Both the position numbers and the translations under genes were made by a program. Below the pieces are notes generated by a model. The model was not told where the DNA came from. It made no database searches and saw nothing but the letters and a program-made list of their open reading frames with translations. DNA of 64,000 nucleotides. Source: Flavobacteriaceae bacterium. Its GTDB lineage: Bacteria > Bacteroidota > Bacteroidia > Flavobacteriales > Weeksellaceae. The stretch covers positions 124,001 to 188,000 of the forward strand of contig JAUNUH010000003.1 of the NCBI GenBank assembly GCA_030538275.1. Reading direction: 5' to 3'. Shown in pieces: positions 8,890 through 18,668 of this stretch (positions are counted from its first letter, which is position 1; the number at the start of each line of letters is the position of its first letter).

Positions 8890-10384
8890 CAAATAGAATA
8901 AAAGATTGTATTCTTTTGTACACTTCTTCCTTACCCAAGATTTCCATAACATGTGGAATATCAGGACCATGAAGCGCACCCACCATAGCCATACGAAGCG
9001 GCATCATAATTTTACCCATTCCTATTGCTTTGGTTTTTACAAACTCCTGAATCGATTGTTGAATTTGGTCTGTAGTAAAATCCTGAATATCAAATTGTAA
9101 AAAATCTTTGAGAATTTGTGCCGTATCGGGTTTCCAGACTTTTTCCAGTCCTTTTGGGTCATAATTTTTTGGGGATTCATAGAAAAATTGTCCTTCATTC
9201 CAAATATCCTTAACAAAACTAGCTCTTTCCTTCAATAAATTTACGATTTGACTATCAAATTTATCATTTGTTGATATAGATTTAGAATTTAGTAATTTTT
9301 GAAATTCCTGTGTAATTTCTTCATTATCCATCATCTGTAGATATTGATGATTGAACCAAATAGATTTTTCTGGGTTGAATCTTGCTCCGCTTTTGCTTAC
9401 TTTATTTAAATCAAAATTTTGGGCTAATTGCTCCAGCGAAAAAATCTCTTGATCTGTACCTGGATTCCAGCCGAGCAAGGCGAGCATATTCAAAAAAGCT
9501 TGAGGTAAATATCCCTCTTCTCGATATCCTGGTGAAATTCCTGTTTCTGATTTCCATTCTAGTGGAAATACAGGAAAGCCATGTTTGTCGCCGTCTCTTT
9601 TGCTCAACTTTCCTTTTCCTTCAGGTTTTAGAATCAATGGCAAATGGGCAAATTGTGGAGCGTTCCAACCAAAAGCACTGTACATTAAAATATGTAAAGG
9701 CAAACTCGGAAGCCACTCTTCACCACGAATCACATGAGAAATAGCCATTTCGTGATCATCGACAATATTGGCCAAATGGTAGGTAGGCATTCCGTCGTTT
9801 TTCATTAAAACTTTGTCGTCTAATGTAGAAGTATCTACAGAGAGATTTCCACGGATTAAATCGTGAAATCGAAGATTTTCGCCTGCCGGAATTTTAAATC
9901 GAATGACATAAGGCGTGTTATTTTTCAATAATTCTTCTACTTCTTGCGGGTTCAGCGCAAGAGAAGTCTTCAAATGTTTTCTGTTTTTATAATTATAGGT
10001 GAAAGTTTCACCATTTTTATCGGCAGCCTCACGCAGAGTTTCTAATTCTTCTGGCGTATCAAATGCATAATACGCATTTTGGTTGTTCAAAAGGGTTTGA
10101 ATATGTTTTTGATATATTTCTTTTCGGTCAGATTGTCGATATGGACCATATATTCCGCCATAGCCGCTACCCTCATCTGGGGTAATTCCTGCCCATTCCA
10201 ATGCTTCGCGTATATATTCTTCAGCGCCTTCTACCCATCTCGCTTGATCTGTGTCTTCTATTCTCAAAATAAAAGTTCCTTTATTTTTTTTGGCAAACAA
10301 ATAGTTGAAAAGCGCAGTTCTTACCCCACCCAAATGCAAAGGCCCCGTAGGACTGGGGGCGAATCGCACACGTACATTGTACAT
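8873..10384 (-). CDS. gltX: glutamyl-tRNA synthetase
   Basis: GltX charges tRNA-Glu with glutamate. The protein has 503 residues, a class I synthetase with the HIGH-type motif at PSPTGPLHLGG (10-20) and the KMSKS-type motif GKLSKRDGDKHG near residue 265. The RGEEWLPSLP region between them is typical of the family. It follows the LysM gene by 11 bp and overlaps the DUF6973 start, so these genes are co-transcribed. Two tRNA-Glu genes lie elsewhere in the window at 32.1-32.6 kb. Confidence 0.96.
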   Translation of the reverse strand: MYNVRVRFAPSPTGPLHLGGVRTALFNYLFAKKNKGTFILRIEDTDQARWVEGAEEYIREALEWAGITPDEGSGYGGIYGPYRQSDRKEIYQKHIQTLLNNQNAYYAFDTPEELETLREAADKNGETFTYNYKNRKHLKTSLALNPQEVEELLKNNTPYVIRFKIPAGENLRFHDLIRGNLSVDTSTLDDKVLMKNDGMPTYHLANIVDDHEMAISHVIRGEEWLPSLPLHILMYSAFGWNAPQFAHLPLILKPEGKGKLSKRDGDKHGFPVFPLEWKSETGISPGYREEGYLPQAFLNMLALLGWNPGTDQEIFSLEQLAQNFDLNKVSKSGARFNPEKSIWFNHQYLQMMDNEEITQEFQKLLNSKSISTNDKFDSQIVNLLKERASFVKDIWNEGQFFYESPKNYDPKGLEKVWKPDTAQILKDFLQFDIQDFTTDQIQQSIQEFVKTKAIGMGKIMMPLRMAMVGALHGPDIPHVMEILGKEEVYKRIQSFILFGDKKD

Positions 10385-10395
10385 ATAATTAGAAT

Positions 10396-12300
10396 TTATT
10401 TATTTAATCTGATGATTCTGAGTTCTTTGTTTATTTTGGCTTTACCATCTGAAACTTTATCATAACTGAATTTGCTGGAAAGTCTTGTTTCTGAGCGTTT
10501 TGCATCGAAATCCGATATTTTTCCACTTTTATCCATGCGATCAATTACGTCATATACAACATCATATCCCAATGACATGAATTTGGTGGGAATCATGCAA
10601 TATTTTTCGTTAAAATCTGCCAGAATTTCTTTTTCAGTTGCACCAAAAGTGTTCACCAATCTAGAAGCAGTATAGGTGAATCCAATTTCTTTGAGCGCGT
10701 TGATATTTTTGACATTTGAATTATCAAAAACATCTAGCGCAGGTACAAAGTAGATACTGAATCCGTCGATATGATCTGGATTTTGTCGGGTAATGATGTC
10801 CACAAACTGGCTGCCGATTTGATTGTTTTCTGTGGCCAGCACAGCAAGAATCGGTTCATAAGTTATGCTTTCTGTTTGTTGTGTGTTTGCACCATCTTCC
10901 AACGTGGTTTGGGTGCGGTGTTCTACCAGTTTCAAATCATTTGGATTTTTGGTAATGGTAATTTTAGCATTTCCGAATCTTTTTTTGAATTCAGATTGCA
11001 AATAGTTAGCAATATTTTCGTCTTTGGAAGTGGTTAAAATTTTTACTTCCTGCTTACCGTTATAGGCTTTGGCCATTTCTTCAATGATAATATCTGCCGC
11101 AAATTCATCTCTGGGTGTGGCAAAATAAACATTATTAAATTGTTCTAATGAAGCTGCATTCACTACGGGTGAAAAAACTGGAATTTGTGTTTTTTCTAGC
11201 TTTTGAGCTACATGCAATACAAGATCATGAAAAAACGGACCTATAATGGCGTCTGTTTGATTGACTTCTGGTGAATCTAGAAATTGATTGATATTATCGG
11301 TATTTCCTTGAACATCAACAATTTTAACATTGATGTTTTTGCCAGATTTAATCAAGCGATCCAAGGCAAGTTGACCACCCATATAAAAATCCTGCGCAAC
11401 TTGTCGTTCGCCTTTGTTGGAATTTGGCGTATCAAGGAAAAATGGCATCATCCAAACAATATTTATCTCATTATCTTTGAAATTATCATTGCTGGTTTGC
11501 ACCAATTTGGGTTCAGATTCTAGTTTAGCTCCCTTTTTCATGGGAATTTTTAAAGTCATTCCTAGTTGTAATCCATTCTGTAATTCAGGATTTTCAGAAA
11601 TTAATTCTTCCAAAGAGACATCGTATTTACGCAAAATAGAAAATACGGTATCATCTTTAATTACCTTATGCTCAAAGTGATTTTCTTCTGATACGGGCAT
11701 GCTTACCATCTTTTTGGATGGAATTTGCAACAAACTACCTTTTTTCAAGCCTTCGGTCTGCAAATTTCTATTAGCTGCATAGATATCTGCCATCTCTAGA
11801 TTATATTGTTTGGCAATAGAAAAAACGGTTTCCCCCGCTTTTACCAGGTGCATACCATCTGGAACCACAATTTCTTCTGTTTCTTCTTGCGACTGAATTT
11901 TCTTTGGAATTCTTACAATATCATTGATTTGCAATCCTTTTTCTTCTATAAAAGGATTCAGGTTTTTGATGATTTCTTGGGATACATCATACTCTTTGGC
12001 AAGAGAATACAGGGTTTGTTTGGGTTTGATTACACGATAATAAAAAGCCTCATCTTCATAATCATTTACATCGTGCTGTGGTAATACGCTGTCGTTTTGA
12101 CCAGGAATTTGTAAAACATCACCAATTTGTAAGGTGCGCTGGTTCAAAAAAGGATTCGCCCGGATGAGTTGTTCCTGTGTAATACCGTATTGGTTTGAAA
12201 TTCCGTATACAGTTTCTTGTGGCTGCACGGTATGTGTTTTTACTTGCGACAAGGCAAATATTGAAAGTATCAATGCAATTGAAACGAAAATTTTTCTCAT
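10396..12300 (-). CDS. LysM protein fused to a periplasmic-receptor-like domain
   Basis: The 634-residue protein starts at MRKIFVSIALIL and has a signal peptide ending near residue 19. Four LysM domains follow at about 21-64, 81-126, 138-182 and 200-244, each with the pattern ETVYGISNQYG / LQIGDVLQIP. The rest (about 270-630) resembles ABC-type amino-acid receptor proteins (Peripla_BP_6 fold: MMPFFLDTPN, DAIIGPFFHDLV, IPVFSPVVNA). LysM domains bind peptidoglycan, so it is probably held in the periplasm at the cell wall. The ligand and role are unknown. The frame extends 10 codons further upstream, but those overlap the -7 box. Confidence 0.87.
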   Translation of the reverse strand: MRKIFVSIALILSIFALSQVKTHTVQPQETVYGISNQYGITQEQLIRANPFLNQRTLQIGDVLQIPGQNDSVLPQHDVNDYEDEAFYYRVIKPKQTLYSLAKEYDVSQEIIKNLNPFIEEKGLQINDIVRIPKKIQSQEETEEIVVPDGMHLVKAGETVFSIAKQYNLEMADIYAANRNLQTEGLKKGSLLQIPSKKMVSMPVSEENHFEHKVIKDDTVFSILRKYDVSLEELISENPELQNGLQLGMTLKIPMKKGAKLESEPKLVQTSNDNFKDNEINIVWMMPFFLDTPNSNKGERQVAQDFYMGGQLALDRLIKSGKNINVKIVDVQGNTDNINQFLDSPEVNQTDAIIGPFFHDLVLHVAQKLEKTQIPVFSPVVNAASLEQFNNVYFATPRDEFAADIIIEEMAKAYNGKQEVKILTTSKDENIANYLQSEFKKRFGNAKITITKNPNDLKLVEHRTQTTLEDGANTQQTESITYEPILAVLATENNQIGSQFVDIITRQNPDHIDGFSIYFVPALDVFDNSNVKNINALKEIGFTYTASRLVNTFGATEKEILADFNEKYCMIPTKFMSLGYDVVYDVIDRMDKSGKISDFDAKRSETRLSSKFSYDKVSDGKAKINKELRIIRLNK

Positions 12301-12319
12301 TGTTCGTTTGGATTTTGTG

Positions 12320-12327
12320 CAAAAATA
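12320..12327 (-). promoter_or_regulatory. -7 box TATTTTTG inside the cluster, before the LysM gene
   Basis: The minus-strand TATTTTTG (perfect TAnnTTTG) lies 19 bp upstream of the ATG at 12300, in the 69-bp gap after bshC. It suggests that the LysM-gltX-DUF6973 genes can be transcribed apart from bshC. Confidence 0.55.
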
Positions 12328-12369
12328 CAATAATTTTTAGGTTGAAGAGACTATTTCCTAATAGGGAAT

Positions 12370-13959
12370 TCAGTCTAAATTTTTGTCATCTGGAGTAATT
12401 ATGTTGAATTTGGATTCAAAAGCAGGAAAGTTATGATATATATGATGAAAAATTTCTGCACCATAAGTACGATAAAATTCCGAAAAATTAATTCTTCTTT
12501 CCTGCCAAGACTTTTGCGGAAATAAATAGGAATAAACGCTTCCAATTTTTGAAATTTGCTCATCAAATCTTATTTTTTCAGATTTAATTAGCCTTTTATT
12601 TAATTTATTAAATCCATTTAATTGCTTGGTTTTTTGGGCTTTCAACATGTTTTCGAAGACAGGAGATGTGAGTTGCGCAATATTATTGAGCTTTTGAAAA
12701 TGCGATTCCAACTCTGTTTTCAATATGTCCATAGCGGCAAATAATTCAGATTGTTCTTGAATGAATTGATTTTTTAATAAATCCTCAGACAAAAACATGG
12801 ATTCTGTCATCAAATCAAATTTTTCTGCTTTGTGTTTGATATAATTTGGCACAATCAATCCAGAATTTCGCACCACCAACATAGGAAAAATAACTTGATA
12901 GCTTTCAAATAAAGATTTGAGTTGCAGCCAATAAGCTATTTCACCACCGCCACCCACGTATGCCGTATTGGGTAAAATCACCTCTTGATACAATGGGCGC
13001 AAAATCACATTCGGACTGAATTTTTCTGGAGATTGATAAAGTTCATTTCTAATTTCTTCTTTAGAAAATTCCTTTTGCGAAAGGGATAAAACGTATTTTT
13101 CTCCTATATTTTCAATTCGTTCTCTAATGTTTTGATGTAAATAAAAAAGATTAATTTCGCGCGCAAATGCCTGTGTTCCATAGCTATCTAATGCCTTGTT
13201 GGTTTGTTGTACTTTCTCTTGAGATGTTTTATTGAACAATTCTTGTTCAAAATAGGGAATCATGATTTTTTTCAATGAATTGTCATTTCCATCCAAAATC
13301 AATATTCCGTATTCACCCAATAATTCATGCACCAAAATGCGTGTGGCTTCTGCCAAATTTTCCTGTTCAAAATAAGCTTTTTGAATAATTTGCTTCAATT
13401 GAACATCAAATGTAGTATCGCCCAAAGATTCCATAAACTCACCCAAGGATTCGTGTGTAGAATTTGTAGAAATATCTCCAACAAAACCACCTGCTATTGC
13501 GTTGTACGAAACGTTTTGTGCATAGGTGTGAAAATGATTTATTTCGTCGAAATCATGATCCTCTGTGGCCATCCAATATACCGGGACAAAATTATAATCG
13601 TTTTGAGAAGAATTCAGCTGATCGCAAATTTTAATAGTATGTAATATTTTGTAAATGAAATACATAGGGCCGCTGAGCAAATTTAATTGGTGTCCAGTTG
13701 TTACTGTAACGGTGTTGTGCAGTGCCAAGCATTCGATATTTTGAAGCTGTTTTTCATGCAAATCAACATTTTTGTGCTGACGTCTTATGGTATCTACCAA
13801 TAAGTTTCTATGTTGATAATTGGCTAATTTGGATTTAGCTTGAAGTAAATAATTTTTCTGCTCAGGAAAATAGCCATAAAAAGGCTTCAAATTTTCATTT
13901 TCTGCCAGATAATCTTTAATTAAATTTGAAACTCCTGTTGTATTAAAATCTATTTGCAT
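12370..13959 (-). CDS. bshC: bacillithiol biosynthesis cysteine-adding enzyme BshC
   Basis: BshC adds cysteine to glucosaminyl-malate, the last step in making bacillithiol, the low-molecular-weight thiol of Firmicutes and many Bacteroidota. The 529-residue length is standard. The N-terminal half has TVTTGHQLNLLSGPMYFIYK and VPVYWMATEDHDFDEINH, and the middle has ILRPLYQEVILPNTAYVGGGGEI, all hallmarks of this family. It begins 5 bp after the stop of the glycerophosphodiesterase gene, so the two are one transcript. bshA and bshB are not in this window. Confidence 0.93.
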   Translation of the reverse strand: MQIDFNTTGVSNLIKDYLAENENLKPFYGYFPEQKNYLLQAKSKLANYQHRNLLVDTIRRQHKNVDLHEKQLQNIECLALHNTVTVTTGHQLNLLSGPMYFIYKILHTIKICDQLNSSQNDYNFVPVYWMATEDHDFDEINHFHTYAQNVSYNAIAGGFVGDISTNSTHESLGEFMESLGDTTFDVQLKQIIQKAYFEQENLAEATRILVHELLGEYGILILDGNDNSLKKIMIPYFEQELFNKTSQEKVQQTNKALDSYGTQAFAREINLFYLHQNIRERIENIGEKYVLSLSQKEFSKEEIRNELYQSPEKFSPNVILRPLYQEVILPNTAYVGGGGEIAYWLQLKSLFESYQVIFPMLVVRNSGLIVPNYIKHKAEKFDLMTESMFLSEDLLKNQFIQEQSELFAAMDILKTELESHFQKLNNIAQLTSPVFENMLKAQKTKQLNGFNKLNKRLIKSEKIRFDEQISKIGSVYSYLFPQKSWQERRINFSEFYRTYGAEIFHHIYHNFPAFESKFNIITPDDKNLD

Positions 13960-13964
13960 TATTT

Positions 13965-14837
13965 TTATTTCAGTGCATTATAGGCCTCAATCGCCCTATC
14001 TGTAGCGATGATTTGTATGCCGAGGTCTGCCCATTTTTTATACATTTCATTTCCTCGTGCTTCTGCCCGCCGATCGAGGTTTCCCAAAGTTCCCAAAATC
14101 ACAGGAATTTTGAGTTCATTCAATCGGTTGTAAAGTTCTGGTCGTGAGAGTTGCGTACCTGTAAAGGCAATCATCTGTTCCACAGGGATTTCTGTTTCCA
14201 GAATCCAATCGAGTTCTTTTTCGTTTCTGGCAGAAACGGATATCATCATTTCTGGTGCAAGTCGATTTTGCTTTTTGGCTTGTCCCACGCTGTAACTTAT
14301 CAAAACGACTTGATCCTGCATATTTTTGGACCTAATTAATTCGATAACATCTTCATATTTTGCACTTTTCTTGAAATCAATCATTAAAAAGGCATTTTTA
14401 TTTTTGGCCCAATCCAAGGCTTGATGTAAAAAAGGAATTTTAAAAGAAGTTTCAGTTCCGAAATCATCTACAAGATTATATTGTAATAATTGCTTGGCTG
14501 TTTTTCTGTTCAATGAACCATTTCCGTTGGTGGTACGTTCCAAATGATTGTCATGCAAAAGCATAATTTCTTTGTCTTCGGTTTGAAATACATCAATCTC
14601 GAACACATTAATTCCTTGTTGGTACAAGAAATCCAAGGTTTCTATGGCGTTTTCGGGAAATCCTTTGATGCCACTTCCGCCTCGATGTGCAGAAACAAGG
14701 GTTTTTTCGGTTTGATGAAAGAAAGTTTTGGCCGAAATATTCGGTTGGGTTTGGGTATAAACTTTTGCGTCGGGAACATTTTTGCATGAAAACAAACAAA
14801 GCAAAAATCCAATAAGCAATAATAATTTTGAATTCAT
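13965..14837 (-). CDS. glycerophosphodiester phosphodiesterase, lipoprotein
   Basis: GDPD enzymes split glycerophosphodiesters into glycerol-3-phosphate and an alcohol. The 290-residue protein has a lipoprotein signal ending in CLFSC (C18) and then the GDPD TIM-barrel motifs: SAHRGGSGIKGFPENAIET (general-acid His, Glu), FEIDVFQTEDKEIMLLHD (metal-binding E and D) and LHDNHLERTTNG (second catalytic His). It is the first gene of the minus-strand cluster and has its own -7 box. It is probably anchored in the periplasm. Substrate range is unknown. Confidence 0.9.
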   Translation of the reverse strand: MNSKLLLLIGFLLCLFSCKNVPDAKVYTQTQPNISAKTFFHQTEKTLVSAHRGGSGIKGFPENAIETLDFLYQQGINVFEIDVFQTEDKEIMLLHDNHLERTTNGNGSLNRKTAKQLLQYNLVDDFGTETSFKIPFLHQALDWAKNKNAFLMIDFKKSAKYEDVIELIRSKNMQDQVVLISYSVGQAKKQNRLAPEMMISVSARNEKELDWILETEIPVEQMIAFTGTQLSRPELYNRLNELKIPVILGTLGNLDRRAEARGNEMYKKWADLGIQIIATDRAIEAYNALK

Positions 14838-14855
14838 TCCAAAAAATCAGTCCTA

Positions 14856-14863
14856 CAAAGATA
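14856..14863 (-). promoter_or_regulatory. -7 box TATCTTTG before the glycerophosphodiesterase cluster
   Basis: The minus-strand TATCTTTG is a perfect TAnnTTTG, 18 bp upstream of the ATG at 14837. It would drive the cluster running down to 8.4 kb. Confidence 0.5.
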
Positions 14864-14959
14864 AAATTTATGAATGATTTTCTTCATTTAATTGATACGA
14901 AATGGAATGAATTGTTTCTTGGTAATTATTATGTTTTAAATTTCTAAAATTTCATGAAA

Positions 14960-14990
14960 TTGGTGAATTAATTTGGTTAAATTACCTTTG
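14960..14990 (+). promoter_or_regulatory. Bacteroidota promoter before the cysteine synthase-like gene
   Basis: TTG at 14960-14962, a 20-bp spacer and TACCTTTG at 14983-14990 match the -33/-7 consensus (TTG, TAnnTTTG). The ATG follows 17 bp after the -7 box, so the leader is very short. Confidence 0.65.
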
Positions 14991-15007
14991 CCATCATAAT
15001 CAATAGT

Positions 15008-16012
15008 ATGCAATACGCCAATAATATTTTAGAAACCATTGGTAATACGCCTTTGGTAAAGCTCAACCATATTACAGCCAATTTGCCTTGCCTTTGTCTT
15101 GCCAAGGTAGAAACCTTCAATCCAGGAAATTCTGTAAAAGATCGTATGGCTATAAAAATGATAGAAGATGCCGAGAAAAATGGTCTGCTCAAGCCAGGCG
15201 GAACCATCATCGAGGGTACATCTGGCAATACAGGAATGGGGCTAGCCCTTGCTGCAATCGTAAAAGGTTATAAACTAATTTGTGTAATTGCAGATAAACA
15301 ATCTCAAGAAAAAATAGACATACTGCGAGCTGTAGGTGCAGAAGTTGTTGTTTGCCCAACGGCAGTACAGCCAGACGATCCGCGTTCCTATTATTCTGTT
15401 TCTAAACGTCTTGCGCAAGAAATTCCCAACGCTTGGTATGTAAATCAATACGATAATCTTTCTAATACAAAAGCTCATTACGAAAGCACCGGACCCGAAA
15501 TCTGGGAACAAACCGATGGTAAAATCACTCATTTTGTAGTAGGTGTAGGCACTGGCGGTACCATTTCTGGAATTGGAAAATATCTAAAAGAGAAAAATCC
15601 CAACATCAAAATTTGGGGTGTAGATACCTATGGTTCTGTTTTCAAAAAGTATCATGAAACCGGAATTTTTGATGAAAAAGAAATATATCCCTATATTACC
15701 GAGGGAATTGGAGAAGATATTTTACCCAAAAATGTAGATTTCGATGTCATAGACGGTTTTACCAAAGTAACTGATAAGGATGCTGCAGTTTTTACGCGCA
15801 AATTGGCGAGAGAAGAAGGCTTGTTTATGGGAAATTCAGCTGGAGCGGCTATAAAGGGCGTCCTTCAACTAAAAGAACATTTCAACGAAAATGATGTGGT
15901 GGTAGTCTTGTTTCACGATTCGGGAACCCGATATGTAGGAAAATTTTTCAATGATGAATGGATGAAAAAACAAGGTTTTCTCGAATCAGAAATTTCAGTG
16001 AATGAAAAATAG
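15008..16012 (+). CDS. PLP-dependent cysteine synthase / cystathionine beta-synthase-like enzyme
   Basis: This is a 334-residue fold-type II PLP enzyme. The Schiff-base lysine is in [19 protein letters not shown] (about 38-56), the substrate loop is [13 protein letters not shown], and the phosphate cradle is [18 protein letters not shown]. Several stretches ([37 protein letters not shown], the WMKKQGF end) look closer to cystathionine beta-synthase than to plain O-acetylserine sulfhydrylase. No C-terminal CBS pair is present. It therefore uses serine or O-acetylserine with sulfide or homocysteine; the choice is open. lptB follows 26 bp downstream, probably co-transcribed. Confidence 0.88.
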   Translation: MQYANNILETIGNTPLVKLNHITANLPCLCLAKVETFNPGNSVKDRMAIKMIEDAEKNGLLKPGGTIIEGTSGNTGMGLALAAIVKGYKLICVIADKQSQEKIDILRAVGAEVVVCPTAVQPDDPRSYYSVSKRLAQEIPNAWYVNQYDNLSNTKAHYESTGPEIWEQTDGKITHFVVGVGTGGTISGIGKYLKEKNPNIKIWGVDTYGSVFKKYHETGIFDEKEIYPYITEGIGEDILPKNVDFDVIDGFTKVTDKDAAVFTRKLAREEGLFMGNSAGAAIKGVLQLKEHFNENDVVVVLFHDSGTRYVGKFFNDEWMKKQGFLESEISVNEK

Positions 16013-16038
16013 ATTTTATTGGCTTTGAATACAATAGC

Positions 16039-16782
16039 ATGAGTAAGGATAAATTAATATTACGTGGAGAAAATCTAATAAAATCTTACGGCAAAAAAAA
16101 TGTTGTGAAAAATGTTTCTGTACAAGTTGAGCAGGGGCAAATTATTGGTTTGCTTGGACCCAACGGGGCAGGTAAAACGACTACATTTTATATGATTGTA
16201 GGATTGATAAAACCCACAAAAGGCATGGTATTTCTAGATCAGGACAATATTACCAATAATGCGATGTATCGCCGTGCCCAAAAAGGAATTGGCTATTTGG
16301 CGCAAGAAGCTTCTGTTTTTCGTAAATTGTCTGTAGAAGATAATATCATGGGTGTGCTGGAAATGACAAATTTGTCTAAAAAAGAAAGAAAACAGCGTTG
16401 TGACTTACTCATCGAAGAATTCGGGCTGGAACATGTACGGACGAATAGAGGAGATTTGTTGTCGGGTGGCGAAAGAAGACGTACCGAAATTGCCCGTGCG
16501 CTGGCTGTGGATCCAAAATTTATTTTGCTTGATGAGCCTTTTGCTGGAGTGGATCCCATCGCAGTAGAAGATATTCAAAAAATTGTGCGATCTCTGGTAA
16601 AGCGCAATATCGGCATCTTGATTACCGACCATAACGTGCAACAGACACTTGCCATTACAGATAAAACGTATATAATGTTTGAGGGGAGAATACTCAAAGA
16701 AGGTTCGCCCGAAGATCTAGCAGATGACCCAGATGTAAGAAGGGTTTATTTGGGTGAGAATTTTAGATTTGAAAAATTTTGA
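16039..16782 (+). CDS. lptB: LPS export ABC transporter ATPase LptB
   Basis: LptB is the ATPase of the LptB2FG complex that pulls lipopolysaccharide out of the inner membrane. The 247-residue protein has Walker [10 protein letters not shown] (about 39-47), signature [15 protein letters not shown], Walker [21 protein letters not shown] and the H-loop [10 protein letters not shown]. The family-specific [16 protein letters not shown]-loop is clear. No other lpt gene lies in the window, so it works with LptFG encoded elsewhere. Confidence 0.93.
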   Translation: MSKDKLILRGENLIKSYGKKNVVKNVSVQVEQGQIIGLLGPNGAGKTTTFYMIVGLIKPTKGMVFLDQDNITNNAMYRRAQKGIGYLAQEASVFRKLSVEDNIMGVLEMTNLSKKERKQRCDLLIEEFGLEHVRTNRGDLLSGGERRRTEIARALAVDPKFILLDEPFAGVDPIAVEDIQKIVRSLVKRNIGILITDHNVQQTLAITDKTYIMFEGRILKEGSPEDLADDPDVRRVYLGENFRFEKF

Positions 16783-16810
16783 ATTGAAAATAATCAAAAA
16801 ATGAAAAAGT

Positions 16811-17404
16811 ATGTCGGTAAAAGAAAAGGTTGAAGAATATATTATTAAAAACGAGCATTTTGCTGAAGAGCTTCGGTCTATGCGTGAACTGCTTTTAGAT
16901 TCTGGAATGCAAGAAACCATCAAATGGGGAGCGCCTGTTTACACGATAGATGGTAAGAATGTAGCAGGAATGGCTGCTTTCAAAAATCATTATGCAATTT
17001 GGTTTTACAATGGAGTTTTGCTCAAAGACAAGGATAATATTCTCGTATCTGCCAAAGGTGAAAAAACGAAGGCCTTGCGTCAATGGCGATTTGAAAAGGG
17101 CGACGAGCAAAACAAAGCGTTGATTATGAGTTATTTGGTCGAGGCTATTGAAAATCAAAAGAAAGGATTGGAAATTAAACCCGAAAGCAAACCAGAAATT
17201 ATTCCGGACACAATGAAGCGATTTTTTGAAGAAGATCAAGAATTAGAGGAATTTTTCAATAAATTAACCCGTGGAAAACGCATAGAATACGGAGAATTTA
17301 TCGCTGAAGCCAAACAGGATAAAACCAAAATAAAACGTATGGAAAAAATTATTCCATTGATCAAAGAAGGAAAAGGTCTGTACGAAAAATATAAAAACTG
17401 CTGA
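16811..17404 (+). CDS. YdeI / DUF1801-family protein
   Basis: The product has 197 residues. The N-terminal half has the DUF1801 (YdhG-like) pattern, with MQETIKWGAPVYTIDGKNVAGMAAFKNHYAIWFYNG and KALRQWRFEKG. The C-terminal half has the YdeI-type helical ending (IEYGEFIAEAKQDKTKIKRMEKII). Proteins of this type are common in bacteria, small and cytosolic, and have no firmly known function. It sits 28 bp after lptB and 31 bp before the cobalamin adenosyltransferase on the same strand. Confidence 0.78.
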   Translation: MSVKEKVEEYIIKNEHFAEELRSMRELLLDSGMQETIKWGAPVYTIDGKNVAGMAAFKNHYAIWFYNGVLLKDKDNILVSAKGEKTKALRQWRFEKGDEQNKALIMSYLVEAIENQKKGLEIKPESKPEIIPDTMKRFFEEDQELEEFFNKLTRGKRIEYGEFIAEAKQDKTKIKRMEKIIPLIKEGKGLYEKYKNC

Positions 17405-17435
17405 AAATCGTATATTTCAATTTAATATTCAACAT

Positions 17436-17996
17436 ATGAAAATTTATACCAAAACTGGCGATAAAGGAACCACATCACTCTATGGAGGCGTCAAAATATC
17501 CAAGGCAGCTATACGCTTAGATGCTTATGGTACAACCGATGAGTTGAACTCTTTTGTGGGAAATATTATTGCCTTTTCAACGCACGAAAAAATAATTTTT
17601 CAATTGGTTGAAATTCAAAAGGAATTGTTTGTGGTAGGCTCGGAACTAGCTACTCCAAAAGAAAAAATGTACCTTGCAAATGGGCAAGCCCGTATTGCGA
17701 ATATCGTTTACGATTCAGATATCGAAAAATTAGAAAAATGGATAGATGATTGGGAAAATGAACTCGAGCCGCTCAAATCTTTTATATTACCCGGAGGTGG
17801 AAAAGCCAGTGCGGCAGCGCATATTGCCAGAACTGTGTGCCGACGTGCAGAGCGATGTGTTGTAGGACTAGCTGCCCAGGAAGAAATAAGAGAAATTTTG
17901 CCAAAATACCTCAATCGATTATCAGACTATTTCTTTGTTTTGGCAAGAGTTTTGTCCAAACTAAACGGAGAAGAAGAAGTGAAATGGCAACCTTAA
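17436..17996 (+). CDS. pduO: cob(I)alamin adenosyltransferase, PduO type
   Basis: It transfers the adenosyl group of ATP to cob(I)alamin to make coenzyme B12. The product has 186 residues. The N-terminal KIYTKTGDKGTTSLYGG is the ATP-binding motif of the PduO/MMAB class, followed by RLDAYGTTDELNSFVG and, near the end, ARTVCRRAERCVV. The coenzyme is needed by methylmalonyl-CoA mutase, and the epimerase of that pathway is encoded at 47.7 kb. The thiamine pyrophosphokinase gene starts 15 bp downstream. Confidence 0.92.
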   Translation: MKIYTKTGDKGTTSLYGGVKISKAAIRLDAYGTTDELNSFVGNIIAFSTHEKIIFQLVEIQKELFVVGSELATPKEKMYLANGQARIANIVYDSDIEKLEKWIDDWENELEPLKSFILPGGGKASAAAHIARTVCRRAERCVVGLAAQEEIREILPKYLNRLSDYFFVLARVLSKLNGEEEVKWQP

Positions 17997-18011
17997 TCTA
18001 AAATCATTTTT

Positions 18012-18665
18012 ATGAAAGTATTATTGCTAATTAATGGACAACCACCCAAAAGTATGCCCGATTTTGAATTATACGAAAAAGTGTATTGCACAGACGGTGC
18101 TTATGCTCATTTGCTGGCAAATAAAATACGACCCGATTTTGTAATTGGTGATTTTGACTCGGTAATAGAAGAAGATATTTCTCCATTTGTAGAGGTTATT
18201 GTAATCCCAGATCAGGATTTTACCGATTTTCACAAATGCTTGGAAGTTATAGAAGAACATGGCTATCACGAGGTGGATGTGTATGGTTCTACTGGTCTAG
18301 AAAATGACCATTTCTTAGGGAATTTATCCACCGCATTGGAGTTCAAAAATCGGTTAGAAATTACTTTTTATGACGATTATTCTGTGTTTTTCTTTACCGA
18401 AAACCATATAGAACTCGAAGGGGTGAAAAATCATATTGTTTCTTTAATGCCTTTTTCAAAAGCAACAAAAGTAAACTCAGAAGGTTTGAAATGGCCATTA
18501 AAGGATTTGGATTTGAAGCTTGGAAAAAGGACAGGCTCACGCAATCTGGCCATAGAAGACAAAGTCTCAATTCAGTATGAAAAAGGCGAATTATTGGTTT
18601 TTGTAACCTTGTATTCTATCGATGAGGAAGAAACCGAAGTGGATAAGGTTCAAACCAATCAGTAA
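18012..18665 (+). CDS. thiamine pyrophosphokinase
   Basis: The enzyme makes thiamine diphosphate from thiamine and ATP. The protein has 217 residues. The core shows CTDGAYAHLLANKIRPDFVIGDFDSV, an acidic GDFDS motif for Mg/ATP, then DQDFTDFHKCLEVI and the nucleotide loop YGSTGLENDHFLGN. A C-terminal thiamine-binding beta region includes LGKRTGSRNLAIEDKVSI. It is the last gene of the plus-strand run; the stop is 3 bp from that of the opposing rhomboid gene. Confidence 0.9.
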   Translation: MKVLLLINGQPPKSMPDFELYEKVYCTDGAYAHLLANKIRPDFVIGDFDSVIEEDISPFVEVIVIPDQDFTDFHKCLEVIEEHGYHEVDVYGSTGLENDHFLGNLSTALEFKNRLEITFYDDYSVFFFTENHIELEGVKNHIVSLMPFSKATKVNSEGLKWPLKDLDLKLGKRTGSRNLAIEDKVSIQYEKGELLVFVTLYSIDEEETEVDKVQTNQ

Positions 18666-18668
18666 ATA

